From positions 403,099 through 467,098 of the forward strand of contig QJJF01000001.1 of NCBI GenBank assembly GCA_003202005.1: a stretch of 64,000 bases of DNA. The letters run 5' to 3'. This document shows, in pieces, positions 55,176 through 64,000 of this stretch (the stretch's first letter is position 1; every line of letters begins with the position of its first letter). A program made the position numbers and the translations under genes. The notes below the pieces were generated by a model. That model ran no database searches and was not told the origin of the DNA. It saw only the letters and a program-made list of their open reading frames with translations. This DNA comes from Williamsia faeni. GTDB lineage: Bacteria > Actinomycetota > Actinomycetes > Mycobacteriales > Mycobacteriaceae.

Positions 55176-55218
55176 ACCAAGCACTTGCTTGGGTACGTCA
55201 CCCAAGCAAGTGCTAGGT
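55176..55218. promoter_or_regulatory. Paired KstR2 operators in the fadE30/fadD3 divergent promoter
   Basis: ACCAAGCACTTGCT (55176-55189) is a full match to AnCAAGnnCTTGnT. AGCAAGTGCTAGGT (55205-55218) has one mismatch. The two sites lie in mirror image, and the inner 15-bp arms AGCACTTGCTTGGGT and ACCCAAGCAAGTGCT (55180-55194 and 55200-55214) form a perfect inverted repeat with a 5-bp spacer. Confidence 0.87.
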
Positions 55219-55291
55219 TTTTGTCGATGAGGCCTGTTGCCCCGGCACAGGTATTAGCCTTTTTAAGCAGGTCAGAGCACCAGGAGGAATT

Positions 55292-56890
55292 GTGTCGGTG
55301 ACACCGGAACAGTCAGCAGGCTCCGAGTTCGACGAAGTGACAACCACACCCCAGGCATTGATCCGCGCCGCCCGACTCTGGCCCGATCAGCCCGCCATCA
55401 TCGACGATCAATGGGGCGAGACCGTCACCCTCACCTGGTCCGGACTACTCGCCGCGGTCCGCACCGCTGCCACGGCCCTGATCGAGCAGGGTGTCGATGC
55501 CGGTGACCGCGTGGCGATCTGGGCACCCAACAGCTACCACTGGCCGATCGCGGCACTCGGGGTGCACTTCGCGGGCGCCACGCTGGTCCCACTCAACACC
55601 CGGTACACCGCGGCCGAAGCCCTCGAGATCATCCAGCGAACCCGGGCCACCGCATTGGTGATCGCCGGAACGTTCCTGGGTGCCGATCGCCTGGCCGAAC
55701 TCACCGCACAGGCCGGCGGTGACCTCACCGCCGACACCGACCTCCTTGCCACCCTCCGGATCCGGCTGGACCCCGATGACACGCGCACCGGCGGCGGCAT
55801 CGACTGGGACGATGCCCTCGACTCCGCCGCGGACCTCGACCACAGCGAGGCAGATCGGCGCGCCGCATCGGTCGCCCCCACTGACATCTCCGATGTCTTG
55901 TTCACCTCCGGCACCACCGGGAAGTCGAAAGGCGCGCTCGCCGAGCATCAGCAGTCCATCGCCGGCGCCGCAGCCTGGGCCGGCAACGGCGGACTGGGTC
56001 CGGACGACACGTACGTGATGGTCAATCCCTACTTCCACACGTTCGGATACAAGGCCGGCATCCTCGCCTGCACGCTCACCGGGACCACCATGGTGCCGTT
56101 GGCGGTCTACTCCCCCGACAACGCCATGCGGCTCGTCTCGCAGCGCCGCGCAACTGTCTTCCCCGGCGCCCCCACCATCTTCCAGACACTGCTGGACGCA
56201 CCTCGCCGCGCCGAGTTCGATCTGTCCTCGCTTCGCCTGGCCGTGACCGGCGCCGCGATCGTCCCCGTCGTCCTTGTCGAACGCATGCAGCACGACCTGG
56301 GCATCGATACGGTCATCACCGCCTACGGGCTGACGGAGGCGAGTGGATTCGTCACCACATGCACGCCGGACGACGACGACACCACCGTCGCCAACACGTG
56401 TGGACGGCCATTTCGGGGCATGGAGATCCGGCTGTCCGACGACGGCGAGGTTCTGGCCAGGGGAAAGATGGTCATGTCCGGATATCTCGACGACCCGGCC
56501 GCCACCGCGGAAGCCATCGACGCCGACGGATGGCTCCACACCGGCGATATCGGGACCATCGATGCAGCCGGCAACCTGACCATCACCGATCGTTTGAAGG
56601 ATATGTACATCTGCGGCGGATTCAATGTCTATCCCGCCGAAGTCGAACAAGTGTTGTCCCGAATCCCCGGGGTGACCGAAGTTGCGGTGGTCGGGGTTGC
56701 CGATGAACGCCTCGGAGAAGTCGGCCGCGCCTATCTGACAATCGCGCCGGGGGCTGATATGGACGAATCCTCAGTTCTGTCACACGCCCGCGCGAACCTG
56801 GCAAACTTTAAGATCCCACGTTCTGTGGAGTTCATCAAAGATTTCCCGCGCAATGCCGCCGGGAAGATCCTCAAGCGCGAACTCGACTGA
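55292..56890 (+). CDS. fadD3: FadD3, HIP-CoA ligase
   Basis: This is an AMP-forming CoA ligase of 532 residues like Rv3561. FadD3 activates 3aH-4-(3'-propanoate)-7a-methylhexahydro-1,5-indanedione (HIP), the first step of ring C/D degradation, and thereby makes the KstR2 inducer. Motifs are LFTSGTTGKSKGALAEH, TAYGLTEASGF, GDIGTIDAAGNLTITDR, DMYICGGFNVYPAEVE and the C-terminal lysine NAAGKILKREL. The GTG start at 55292 has AGGAGG seven bases upstream. It is alone on its strand before the lsr2 region. Confidence 0.92.
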   Translation: MSVTPEQSAGSEFDEVTTTPQALIRAARLWPDQPAIIDDQWGETVTLTWSGLLAAVRTAATALIEQGVDAGDRVAIWAPNSYHWPIAALGVHFAGATLVPLNTRYTAAEALEIIQRTRATALVIAGTFLGADRLAELTAQAGGDLTADTDLLATLRIRLDPDDTRTGGGIDWDDALDSAADLDHSEADRRAASVAPTDISDVLFTSGTTGKSKGALAEHQQSIAGAAAWAGNGGLGPDDTYVMVNPYFHTFGYKAGILACTLTGTTMVPLAVYSPDNAMRLVSQRRATVFPGAPTIFQTLLDAPRRAEFDLSSLRLAVTGAAIVPVVLVERMQHDLGIDTVITAYGLTEASGFVTTCTPDDDDTTVANTCGRPFRGMEIRLSDDGEVLARGKMVMSGYLDDPAATAEAIDADGWLHTGDIGTIDAAGNLTITDRLKDMYICGGFNVYPAEVEQVLSRIPGVTEVAVVGVADERLGEVGRAYLTIAPGADMDESSVLSHARANLANFKIPRSVEFIKDFPRNAAGKILKRELD

Positions 56891-57084
56891 CAATCCATCG
56901 CATTTGCGAGGGTTTCAGCATTTCAACCAGATGCTTCAAATCGAATAAGGCGACGGGCTCGAATCAATTGTTGCCAGACGCTCAGAAGTACTGCCTAAAG
57001 TGCAAAAGTGATCGCCACGATCATTTTTGTTAAGTGTTTACTGAGAAATCGTTCAAGCAATGCTCCCGGGGAAGCGGGCCAACA

Positions 57085-57124
57085 AAAAGGCGGGCGGTCC
57101 GGTTACCCGGGCAGCCCGCCTTTT
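57085..57124 (-). terminator. Rho-independent terminator after lsr2
   Basis: The arms AAAAGGCGGGC and GCCCGCCTTTT (11 bp) enclose 18 bases. On the minus strand the stem is followed by TTTTTG, giving a true U tract. It lies 29 bp past the lsr2 stop. The remaining bases from 56891 to 57084, after fadD3, are AT-richer and show no gene. Confidence 0.85.
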
Positions 57125-57153
57125 CAGACAGTTCTCGAAAATAACTCGAAGCG

Positions 57154-57492
57154 TCAGTGCGCCTCGTTGTAGGCATCCACCACACCAGCCGCTATACGGC
57201 CGCGAGCCGACACCGGGTGTCCGTTACGGCGCGCCCAGTCACGAATCGCTGCGGTCTGCTCACGGTCCACTGTGGGCTTACCTGCGACGCTGAGGCCCTT
57301 GGCACGCTTACGGCCTCCCACCCGACGGGCATGTTCTGCCCACCGTGCAACATCGTCACGCAGTTTGTCTGCATTCTTGGTGGACAGATCGATTTCATAG
57401 GTGACACCGTCGACACCGAACTCGACAGTCTCATCCGCAGTTTTACTATCGTCAACATCGTCGACCAGCGTGACTGTAACCTTCTTTGCCAT
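57154..57492 (-). CDS. lsr2: Nucleoid-associated protein Lsr2
   Basis: This is the H-NS-like nucleoid protein of Actinobacteria, 112 residues. The N-terminal dimerisation domain ([29 protein letters not shown]) is followed by a basic linker (GGRKRAKG). The C-terminal DNA-binding domain has the RGR AT-hook-like motif ([21 protein letters not shown]). Lsr2 binds AT-rich, often acquired DNA and silences it. GGAG lies before the ATG. It is followed by a true U-tract terminator. The neighbours lysS, coaX, panD and panC match the Rv3597c block. Confidence 0.95.
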   Translation of the reverse strand: MAKKVTVTLVDDVDDSKTADETVEFGVDGVTYEIDLSTKNADKLRDDVARWAEHARRVGGRKRAKGLSVAGKPTVDREQTAAIRDWARRNGHPVSARGRIAAGVVDAYNEAH

Positions 57493-57641
57493 AATGCTCC
57501 ATTCTTGATGGCTCCCCGACCAAGACGGTTCTCAGAACACAACTCGTAACGAGCCATATTCGTGGTGGCCGCCTATTGGCCGCCAGCATAGCGCGAATAT
57601 CTAGTTCGCGCTAATAACTCGCTTATGTGTTTAGAAGGTTT

Positions 57642-59177
57642 TCAATGCTGCGGTTTCACGAGTGGAAAGAGGATCGTTTCCCTAATCCCTAGACCGGTAA
57701 GTGCCATGAGAAGTCGGTCAATCCCCATTCCGGTGCCCGTGGTCGGAGGCATCCCCTGCTCCATGGCGGCGAGAAACTCTTCGTCGAGGACCATTGCCTC
57801 GTCATCGCCGGCGCGCGCAAGCCTGGCCTGATCCACGAACCGCTCCCGCTGAATGATCGGGTCGACCAGTTCCGAATAGCCGGTCGCCAATTCGAAACCG
57901 CGAACATAGAGGTCCCATTTCTCGCTGACACCCCGCACGGTCCGGTGCTCGCGGACGAGTGGTGAGGTCTCCACCGGGAAGTCCCGGACGAATACCGGCC
58001 CGGACAGCGTCTCACCGACTTGGTGCTCCCACAGCTCTTCGACGAGCTTCCCGTGGCCGTAGCCTTTGCCCTCCGGGATCTCGAGGCCGACGCGGGCGGC
58101 GACCGACAACAGGTACTCCACGGTGGTGTCGGGTGTGATGTCCTCCCCGAGTGCCTTCGACAGCGACGGATACATCTCGACCGAGGTCCACTCGCCGCTC
58201 AGGTCGTTGATCGTTCCGTCTGCCATCTCCAGCTGCAGGGTGCCCATCGCACCGAGCGCAACCTCTTGGATGATCTCCCGGATCATTGTGGCCGAGTCGT
58301 CGTACGTGCCGTAGGCCTCGTAGGTCTCGAGCATCGCGAACTCCGGCGAGTGAGTGGAATCCGCGCCCTCGTTACGGAAGTTCCGGTTGATCTCGAAGAC
58401 CTTCTCGATCCCGCCGACCACCGCGCGCTTGAGGAACAGCTCCGGCGCGATGCGCAGGAAGAGGTCCATGTCCAAGGCATTGGAGTGCGTCACGAAGGGT
58501 CGGGCCGCCGCGCCACCATGCAGCGTCTGCAGCATCGGCGTCTCGACCTCGAGGAATCCGCGACGTTCGAGCGCGCCACGCAACTCACGCATGACCGCAA
58601 CACGAGTCCGGGCCATCGCCCGGGCCTCCGGCCGGATGATGAGATCGAGGTAACGCTGCCGCACCCGGGCCTCTTCGCTCATGTCCTTGTGTGCCACCGG
58701 GAGCGGGCGCAGTGCCTTCGACGCCATCTGCCACGTGTCCGCGAGAACACTGAGCTCGCCGCGGCGGGAGCTGATGACTTCACCGTGAACAAAGACGAAG
58801 TCGCCGAGATCGACGTCGGTCTTCCACGCCGCGAGGGACTCCTCACCCACACCGTTCAGGCTGATCATGGCCTGCAACTGGGTGCCGTCACCCTCCTGCA
58901 ACGTGGCAAAACACAGCTTGCCGGTGTTGCGGACGAAAATGACGCGGCCGGCGACACCGACCTGGTCGCCCGTCGCGGTGTCGGTCTCGAGGTCGGGATA
59001 TTTTGCCCGGACCTCTGCCAGTGAATGGGTTCGCGCCACCGAAACCGGGTAGGGCTCGATCCCTGCGGAAAGCATTCGATCACGTTTTTCGCGACGGATA
59101 CGCAACTGTTCCGGCGTCTGATCTTCGACGGTGTCGGCATCTGTTTTGGTGCGGCCCTGGCCACGGACTTCGTTCAC
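57642..59177 (-). CDS. lysS: Lysyl-tRNA synthetase (class II)
   Basis: This is a class II lysyl-tRNA synthetase of about 511 residues. The N-terminal anticodon-binding OB fold contains [22 protein letters not shown]. Motif 2 is seen around [18 protein letters not shown] and motif 3 as [16 protein letters not shown]. It aligns end to end with M. tuberculosis LysS (Rv3598c). The GTG at 59177 is preferred because it gives a length near the family norm; the open frame reaches 17 codons further. It is essential for translation. It lies 149 bases upstream of lsr2, a gap that holds the lsr2 promoter. Confidence 0.94.
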   Translation of the reverse strand: MNEVRGQGRTKTDADTVEDQTPEQLRIRREKRDRMLSAGIEPYPVSVARTHSLAEVRAKYPDLETDTATGDQVGVAGRVIFVRNTGKLCFATLQEGDGTQLQAMISLNGVGEESLAAWKTDVDLGDFVFVHGEVISSRRGELSVLADTWQMASKALRPLPVAHKDMSEEARVRQRYLDLIIRPEARAMARTRVAVMRELRGALERRGFLEVETPMLQTLHGGAAARPFVTHSNALDMDLFLRIAPELFLKRAVVGGIEKVFEINRNFRNEGADSTHSPEFAMLETYEAYGTYDDSATMIREIIQEVALGAMGTLQLEMADGTINDLSGEWTSVEMYPSLSKALGEDITPDTTVEYLLSVAARVGLEIPEGKGYGHGKLVEELWEHQVGETLSGPVFVRDFPVETSPLVREHRTVRGVSEKWDLYVRGFELATGYSELVDPIIQRERFVDQARLARAGDDEAMVLDEEFLAAMEQGMPPTTGTGMGIDRLLMALTGLGIRETILFPLVKPQH

Positions 59178-59274
59178 GCCAAGAACCCTATCGGCCGGAG
59201 CGCCGCGCGATCCATTCGCCAAGGCCAAGCGGCATCAGATAGTCACAAACCACGGGTCGCGCGAGTGCCTCGGA

Positions 59275-59715
59275 TCAGTGCGCGATGTACGCGCTCACCT
59301 CGCGCCGGGTGTGCTCGCCGAGCAACCCTGGCGTGGCGTTGCGAGACAGTGCCCGCTGACCGCCCGCGACAAAACGTGTGCCGGTGATGCCCCGGGCCTG
59401 CAGATGCCAGGTCAGCATCTCGGCGTCATGACCGTCGGCCCCGACCAGGACCCAGCGCTGGGCAACCGAGGCGCTCGACAGGGACTGATCGGATCCCGGA
59501 GTCAACCGGTCGAGTACGTTCCTGGCCGGAATCGCCAACGCTCCTAAGAGGATTCCTTCGTCATCACGGACGCGCTGGCTGCGGATGTCGACGGCGATGG
59601 CACCGGCTTGCAGAGCCGGACCGTACTGATCGGCCGAGATGGACAGGGGCGCCGCCGCCGGAGCGGACACGGGAGCAGCGGTCGAAAACGAGATGGGTGC
59701 TGTGAGCACAGACAT
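59275..59715 (-). CDS. Rhodanese-like domain protein without catalytic cysteine
   Basis: This is a 146-residue protein with an Ala/Pro/Ser-rich N-terminus and one rhodanese-like domain. The domain is recognisable from AIAVDIRSQRVRDDEGILLGALAIPARNVLDRL and the end LQARGITGTRFVAGGQRAL. At the active-site loop the sequence is WVLVGADGHDAEML, so the cysteine that carries the persulfide is absent. It is therefore probably a regulatory or binding domain, not a sulfurtransferase. It lies between coaX and lysS with gaps of 176 and 97 bases. The role is unknown. Confidence 0.72.
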   Translation of the reverse strand: MSVLTAPISFSTAAPVSAPAAAPLSISADQYGPALQAGAIAVDIRSQRVRDDEGILLGALAIPARNVLDRLTPGSDQSLSSASVAQRWVLVGADGHDAEMLTWHLQARGITGTRFVAGGQRALSRNATPGLLGEHTRREVSAYIAH

Positions 59716-59891
59716 GATGGTGGCTTTCGAGAATGATCGGCGACAGAGCGCCGGAATCGGGCGTAGGGGTCATCGAGAGGCGTTTAGCCCCGACAACACT
59801 CCTGACAGCTCCGGTTCATCACGGTCGCGATTCTGCCACATCAATCCGGCTTGCACCAGTGGCGATGATCACCGAACCGGTCGCCGGCGGC

Positions 59892-60707
59892 TCAGTGATC
59901 TGTCCGCGACTTGCTCCGACTGTCCCGCTGCCGCTCGAAGACCAGCCGCAAACCGTCCAGCGTCAGTGTCGGCTGATGGTGATGCAACGTCTCACATTCG
60001 TCGAACACCAGCGGAGCAAGATAGCCCGTGGCGACCACCGCGACATCGTCCTGCGGACCGAATCCCCGAATCTCCCGCCGCACCCGCGTCACCAGCCCGT
60101 CGACCTGGCCGGCGAATCCGTAGAGGATGCCCGACTGCAGCGCCTCGATCGTGTTCTTGCCGACCACGCTGCGCGGCGGCAACAACTCCACCTTGCGCAA
60201 CGTCACCGTCGCGGTGGCCAGGGCCTCCACGGCCAGATCGATACCGGGAGCGATGGCGCCACCGAGGAACTCGCCCTTCGCCGAGACCACGTCAACCAAC
60301 GTGGTGGTCCCGAAATCGACGATGATGCAGGCGCGCCGGTACGCCGTGTACGCCGCGAGCGCGTTGGCCACCCGGTCGGTGCCGACTTCCTTCGGGTTGT
60401 CCACCAACAGTGGGACACCGGTCCGCACACCGGGTTCGAGCAGAACATGCGGTCCGATGCCGTAATACTTCCCGACCATCACCCGCATCTCCCGCAGCAA
60501 CGACGGCACCGTGGACAGCCCCACCACCGAGGTGACCTGATCGATGTCCGGGCCGAGGAGACCGCGGATGGTCAGTGCGAGTTCGTCCGCGGTCATCCGC
60601 GGCTCGGTCCGCATCCGCCAATCCCGGATCAGGCGGGCGTGGTCACCACGCCCCGAATAGACACCCAGGTGGATGTTGGTGTTGCCGACGTCCAGGGCGA
60701 GCAGCAT
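59892..60707 (-). CDS. coaX: Type III pantothenate kinase
   Basis: This is pantothenate kinase of the CoaX type, 271 residues, which phosphorylates pantothenate in the first step of CoA synthesis. It shows the ASKHA-fold phosphate motifs LALDVGNTNIHLG (phosphate 1) and IIVDFGTTTLVDVV (phosphate 2), plus GTDRVANALAAY and GGAIAPGID. It is the third gene of the panC-panD-coaX unit, starting two bases after panD, so pantothenate production and use are co-transcribed. A high CoA demand fits the many CoA ligases in the window. Confidence 0.93.
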   Translation of the reverse strand: MLLALDVGNTNIHLGVYSGRGDHARLIRDWRMRTEPRMTADELALTIRGLLGPDIDQVTSVVGLSTVPSLLREMRVMVGKYYGIGPHVLLEPGVRTGVPLLVDNPKEVGTDRVANALAAYTAYRRACIIVDFGTTTLVDVVSAKGEFLGGAIAPGIDLAVEALATATVTLRKVELLPPRSVVGKNTIEALQSGILYGFAGQVDGLVTRVRREIRGFGPQDDVAVVATGYLAPLVFDECETLHHHQPTLTLDGLRLVFERQRDSRSKSRTDH

Positions 60708-60709
60708 GG

Positions 60710-61171
60710 TCAGGCCATGCTGGAAGAGAATTCGGGGCTGGAAGTGAATTCAGGGCTGGAGGTCAATTCGCGCGGATCCAGGAGCCCGCTGCCTTCCGGA
60801 GCATGTGCCGGGTCGTCACCGAGCTCGAGGATCTTGTTGTCGCCGTCCACGAACACCACCCGCGGGCTGTACTCGAGCAGCTCGCGCTCATCGAGGCCAC
60901 CGTAGGCGATCAGGATGACCAGATCTCCGGGATGCACGAGATGTGCTGCGGCACCGTTGATCCCGAGGACACCCGAACCTCGTTCCCCGGCAATCGTGTA
61001 CGTCTCCAGACGTGCCCCGTTGGTGATGTCGACGATCGACACCTTCTCGCCTTCGAGCAAACCCGCGGCGTCGAGAAGATCCTGGTCGACGGTCACCGAA
61101 CCGACGTAGTGCAGATCGGCCTGCGTCACGGTGGCGCGGTGGATCTTCGACGTCATCATCGTACGAATCAT
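60710..61171 (-). CDS. panD: Aspartate 1-decarboxylase
   Basis: This is the pyruvoyl enzyme that makes beta-alanine from aspartate for pantothenate, 153 residues. The proenzyme self-cleaves at Gly-Ser in [10 protein letters not shown] (about residue 30 in this frame). The motifs [17 protein letters not shown] and [17 protein letters not shown] are typical. The C-terminus carries an extra Ser-Pro-Glu-Phe repeat tail encoded by three 18-bp repeats. A start at the second or third Met would remove a few residues. It overlaps panC by four bases (ATGA). Confidence 0.93.
   Translation of the reverse strand: MIRTMMTSKIHRATVTQADLHYVGSVTVDQDLLDAAGLLEGEKVSIVDITNGARLETYTIAGERGSGVLGINGAAAHLVHPGDLVILIAYGGLDERELLEYSPRVVFVDGDNKILELGDDPAHAPEGSGLLDPRELTSSPEFTSSPEFSSSMA
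60720..60773. repeat. Three 18-bp tandem repeats in the 3' end of panD
   Basis: The units CTGGAAGAGAATTCGGGG, CTGGAAGTGAATTCAGGG and CTGGAGGTCAATTCGCGC lie end to end and encode the repeated tail (S/T)SPEF of PanD. Confidence 0.85.
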
Positions 61172-62085
61172 GGTGTGTTCTCTCCTCTTTCGACGAATCC
61201 CGTACCGATCGCGACACCCACGTTGTCGATCAGCCTGGTGCTGCCGATCCGGGCCGCGATCAAAAGCCTGCCGTCGCCCTTGTCCGGCGCCGGTTCCAGA
61301 CCCGGACCACGCACTTCGAGGTAGTCGACCTCGATCTCCGGGTGCAGCGCCAGCACCTGCCGGGCGGTGTCGAGAATGATCTGCGCGCCGTCCGCCGCCG
61401 CGTAGGCGCCGGCGACCAGGGCCGCAGACAGCGTGGTGGCCAGCTCACGCTGTGCCGGATCCAGGTACCGGTTTCGCGAGGACATCGCCAGCCCATCGGA
61501 CTCGCGCACGGTCGGCACCCCGACGATGCGGATGTCGAGGTCGAGGTCGCGCACCATCTGCCGGATCAATGTCAGCTGCTGGTAGTCCTTTTCACCGAAG
61601 TACGCCTCCATCGGTGCCGCGATGTTGAGCAGCTTGAGGACGACGGTCAGCATCCCGGCGAAGTGGGTCGGCCGCGATGTCCCTTCAAGCTCGGCGCCGA
61701 GCGGGCCCGGGTGCACCGTGGTCCGGGGCCCGTTCGGGTACATGTCGGAGACCCGCGGCGCGAAGACCAGCTCGACCCCGGCAGCGCGCAGCAGATCGCA
61801 GTCCGCATCGAATGTCCGCGGGTAGGCGTCGAGGTCCTCGTCGGCCGAGAACTGCAGTGGGTTCACGAAAATCGACGTGATGACGACGGCGTCACCTTTG
61901 CGCTTGGCGGCCCGGATCAGTTCCAGGTGACCGGCGTGCAGAGCACCCATCGTCGGCACCAGCACCACCCGTTTGCCGGTCGACCGCAACGCCCGGCTGA
62001 TCTTGTTCAGCATCGACGGATCGCGGTGGACGGTCAATTTCCCTGCCGTGTAGGGCTTTTCAGATGCAATGTCGACATTCGACAT
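61168..62085 (-). CDS. panC: Pantothenate synthetase
   Basis: This is pantoate-beta-alanine ligase, 305 residues, which joins pantoate and beta-alanine using ATP. It has the nucleotidyl-transferase motif [54 protein letters not shown] and the [10 protein letters not shown] loop. It starts inside the stop of the DUF2520 gene (62085), giving a coupled run of four genes DUF2520-panC-panD-coaX. This order is the same as Rv3603c-Rv3600c. Confidence 0.95.
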   Translation of the reverse strand: MSNVDIASEKPYTAGKLTVHRDPSMLNKISRALRSTGKRVVLVPTMGALHAGHLELIRAAKRKGDAVVITSIFVNPLQFSADEDLDAYPRTFDADCDLLRAAGVELVFAPRVSDMYPNGPRTTVHPGPLGAELEGTSRPTHFAGMLTVVLKLLNIAAPMEAYFGEKDYQQLTLIRQMVRDLDLDIRIVGVPTVRESDGLAMSSRNRYLDPAQRELATTLSAALVAGAYAAADGAQIILDTARQVLALHPEIEVDYLEVRGPGLEPAPDKGDGRLLIAARIGSTRLIDNVGVAIGTGFVERGENTP

Positions 62086-62975
62086 CAGCGGTCACCTCCG
62101 AGGAGCTCGATCAGTTCTTGAGGCGGATTGGTGTAGGCGGCAGCACGCCGGGCCATTGCGAGGTATCCGTCGGCGATCCCCGGATCAGCTTCGGTCAGGG
62201 CTGCGAGATGGCGGGCAACAGCAGCGGCGTCGCCGCGCTTGACCGGCCCCGTCAGCGCCGCCGGACCCGACTGGAGGGTGTTGTCGAGGGCGGCGGTCAA
62301 CAGCGGGCCCAAAAGCCGCTGCGGCCGGACGTCTTGTCCCTCGAGCACGGTGGCGAGCGCAGCCGCGGCGTCGCACACCAGGGCGACGAGATGGTTGGCA
62401 CCGTGCGCCAGAGCCGCGTGATAGAGCGTCCGGTGGTCTTCACGGATGTGGACGGGTTCCCCACCCATTTCCAGCACCAGGGATTGTCCGATCGCCAGAC
62501 CGATCTCATCGGCGGCAGTGACCCCGAAGCAGCAGTTGTTCAGCCGGTCGGTGTCTTCTCGGGTACCGATGAACGTCATCGCCGGGTGAAGCGCCAGCGG
62601 AAGTGCGCCGGCGTCGGTGAGGGGGTCGAGAATGCGGACGCCCTGCGCGCCGGCGGTGTGCGCGACGATCGTGCCCGGCCGAACCGAGCCCGCCGCGGAC
62701 AGCTCTGCGATGACCAGCGGAAGTTTGTCGTCGGGTACGGCCAAGATCAGCAGTTCACACCGCGCGGCAACCTCGTGCGGGGTGAGGATCTCTGATTCCG
62801 GCAACCGTTCGGCGGCCCGGCGCCGGGACTGGGATGACGAAGCTGCGACCGCTCCGACCACGTGCTCTGCACGTTCGAGCGCCTCACCGATGGTGGTGCC
62901 CACACGGCCCGCCGACACGATGCCCACCGTCAGGCGGGCAGGCGCGGGCCAGTTGGTAATCCCGGTCGAGGTCAC
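62085..62975 (-). CDS. Rossmann-fold / DUF2520 domain protein (Rv3603c-like)
   Basis: This is a 296-residue protein with an N-terminal Rossmann-like NAD(P) domain ([20 protein letters not shown], about residues 14-33) and a C-terminal helical DUF2520 domain (from about residue 135, with LHPAMTFIG and [15 protein letters not shown]). The layout resembles ketopantoate reductase-like dehydrogenases. Its fixed position upstream of panC makes a role in pantothenate supply, for example ketopantoate reduction, an attractive but untested idea. It is first in the panC operon. Confidence 0.85.
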   Translation of the reverse strand: MTSTGITNWPAPARLTVGIVSAGRVGTTIGEALERAEHVVGAVAASSSQSRRRAAERLPESEILTPHEVAARCELLILAVPDDKLPLVIAELSAAGSVRPGTIVAHTAGAQGVRILDPLTDAGALPLALHPAMTFIGTREDTDRLNNCCFGVTAADEIGLAIGQSLVLEMGGEPVHIREDHRTLYHAALAHGANHLVALVCDAAAALATVLEGQDVRPQRLLGPLLTAALDNTLQSGPAALTGPVKRGDAAAVARHLAALTEADPGIADGYLAMARRAAAYTNPPQELIELLGGDR

Positions 62976-63115
62976 CGATGTCCTCCATCATTCGTTCCAG
63001 TCCCACCAACCCTCCGACCGATGCAAGATCACAGTCGAATGAGTCGGATCCGGGTACCAGACGTCTCGCAGCGAGGATAGATCGCGCGGCGACAAAACCG
63101 CCAACCGCTGTGACC

Positions 63116-63133
63116 GGCCTCACTGAAATGAGG
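63116..63133 (-). terminator. Small hairpin after the DUF6779-like gene
   Basis: GCCTCA and TGAGGC pair over a 6-bp loop, 33 bp past the minus-strand stop at 63166. The 190-bp gap 62976-63165 contains nothing else I can support. Confidence 0.35.
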
Positions 63134-63165
63134 CGATTTACGGAGTCCGAATCGCTGCGACCGGC

Positions 63166-64000
63166 TCAGCTGCGCCGGCGACGACGACCTGAGCTCGGGG
63201 CCGAAGACGGAAATCCCTGGAGTAGCTCCGACACCGAACGACCGGACGCATGTGCGCCGGGGTGATCGGGCGAACCCTCACCCTCGGCCAGCAGGGCATC
63301 GGGGATGCCGCCCTCGGGCGGTGCGATGACCTCCCACTCGTCGGTCGGGGTGTCATCCACGAATCCCTCGGGTGCCGGAGCATCCGCGGTGGGCTCGTCG
63401 GCGCGGCGACGGCCACCACCGATGTGCCTTCCCGCAGCCTGGGTCGCAGCACCCGCGGTCGGGGCAGACTCCTCGCCCGGCTCGTCGACCAACTCGGCGA
63501 CGAGCTCCTGGGCTTCGGCCGGCTCGGGTGTGGCCGGCTCCGGATCGGCAGCCAGAGGCTCTTCGGCGGCGATCACGGGGATGACCTCGGTCATGCCCTC
63601 GGGCTCTGGCGAAGCGTCGCCGGTCGGCGGCGCGGTGGAAGCGAAATCTTGTTCGGCGACGGCTCCGTCGTCGACGAGGCCGGCGGGATACTCCGCAAAA
63701 CCGGAGGCGTACGCGGCGTCGGGCCGATTGAGCCAGGTCGAACGGTTCTCGAGCTCGGGCAGTTTCTCCCGAAACAGTGCGATCCGGTCTTCCGGCAGTT
63801 CTCCGAGAATCTGTTCCAGGCTCTCGCGAAGCGCCTGCAGCTCGGTTTTCAGAGCCGCGAGCTCGGATCCCGATTCGGCGCTGACCTCGCGGCGAACCTG
63901 GCTCTCCACGCCGAGTTCGTACTGGCGGCGGGCGGTGATCTCGCGCTCGAGCTGCAACTCGTAGACCAGCCGCAGATCGCGGGCCTTGGCGTCGGCGGAA
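63166..64000 (-). CDS. DUF6779-like protein, Pro/Ala/Glu-rich, 5' end outside window
   Basis: The frame stays open to the right edge of the window (…SADAKARDLRLVYEL before the first listed start-like TTG), so the gene begins beyond it. The visible part starts with a probable coiled coil (REITARRQYELGVESQVRRE and ALKTELQALRESLEQIL). It continues with a long disordered, acidic, Pro/Ala/Glu-rich region and ends in a basic tail (SSGRRRRRS). Position next to the DUF2520-panC block matches Rv3604c, a membrane-anchored protein of unknown function. The expected transmembrane helices would lie in the missing part. Confidence 0.75.
   Translation of the reverse strand, partial: SADAKARDLRLVYELQLEREITARRQYELGVESQVRREVSAESGSELAALKTELQALRESLEQILGELPEDRIALFREKLPELENRSTWLNRPDAAYASGFAEYPAGLVDDGAVAEQDFASTAPPTGDASPEPEGMTEVIPVIAAEEPLAADPEPATPEPAEAQELVAELVDEPGEESAPTAGAATQAAGRHIGGGRRRADEPTADAPAPEGFVDDTPTDEWEVIAPPEGGIPDALLAEGEGSPDHPGAHASGRSVSELLQGFPSSAPSSGRRRRRS

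Noticed and set aside
57192-57557. Minus-strand frame overlapping lsr2
   Set aside because: It is a frame shadow of lsr2, which is unambiguous by sequence and position.
59716-59891. Possible small leader peptide upstream of the rhodanese-like gene (MWQNRDRDEPELSG on the minus strand)
   Set aside because: It has no cysteine or regulatory codon pattern typical of actinobacterial sulfur leaders and no good ribosome site; it is probably a chance frame.

Overview
This window is high-GC actinobacterial DNA from a mycolic-acid-type organism (order Mycobacteriales). Gordonia or a close relative such as Rhodococcus or Williamsia fits best, but the genus is an inference. The evidence is a mce4-type lipid import operon, the Lsr2 nucleoid protein, the lsr2-lysS-coaX-panD-panC block in the order known from Mycobacterium tuberculosis (Rv3597c-Rv3604c), and an almost complete KstR/KstR2 sterol catabolic locus in the order of Rv3492c-Rv3561. 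Gene names below rest on protein recognition and on this shared gene order, not on a database search.

Layout. (1) 1-12.3 kb: the end of an aldehyde dehydrogenase gene, then, on the minus strand, the sterol importer yrbE4A-yrbE4B-mce4ABCDEF plus two Mce-associated proteins. (2) 12.4-18 kb: hsd4A, fdxD, fadE26, fadE27 and fadD17, which handle sterol side-chain activation and beta-oxidation. (3) 18-31.6 kb: an SDR, an enoyl-CoA hydratase-like protein, a flavin oxidoreductase, fadD19, echA19, a flavin monooxygenase operon with two TetR genes, an F420-type oxidoreductase, and the DUF35/ltp4/ltp3 aldolase module associated with C-24-branched sterol side chains. (4) 31.9-37.5 kb: cyp125, fadA5, a Ddn-like protein, a PhoD-like phosphatase and a GNAT protein. 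(5) 37.7-42.7 kb: an accessory block (LysR, sulfotransferase, unknown protein, broken TetR, SDR) that interrupts the conserved order. (6) 42.7-56.9 kb: the KstR2 regulon for rings C/D (two SDRs, echA20, ipdA, ipdB, ipdC, kstR2, fadA6, ipdF, fadE30, fadD3), with a DUF389 membrane protein and an aldehyde dehydrogenase inserted. (7) 57-64 kb: housekeeping genes lsr2, lysS, a rhodanese-like gene, coaX, panD, panC, a DUF2520 gene and the start of a further gene.

The genes form a pathway. Mce4 imports sterol. Cyp125 oxidises C26. FadD17/FadD19 activate the side chain. FadE26/27, EchA19, Hsd4A and FadA5 shorten it. Ltp3/Ltp4/DUF35 probably cleave C-24-branched chains. FadD3 to IpdC degrade the last two rings. 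Ring A/B genes (hsa, kstD, ksh), the igr genes (ltp2, chsE1/E2, chsH1/H2), kstR and mceG are not in this window.

Regulation is visible. At least nine sites match or nearly match the KstR operator TnnAACnnGTTnnA, and four match or nearly match the KstR2 operator AnCAAGnnCTTGnT, almost all in the expected promoter gaps. Gene ends, above all convergent ones, carry long near-perfect hairpins, most without a U tract. No tRNA, rRNA, CRISPR array, insertion sequence or phage gene was recognised.
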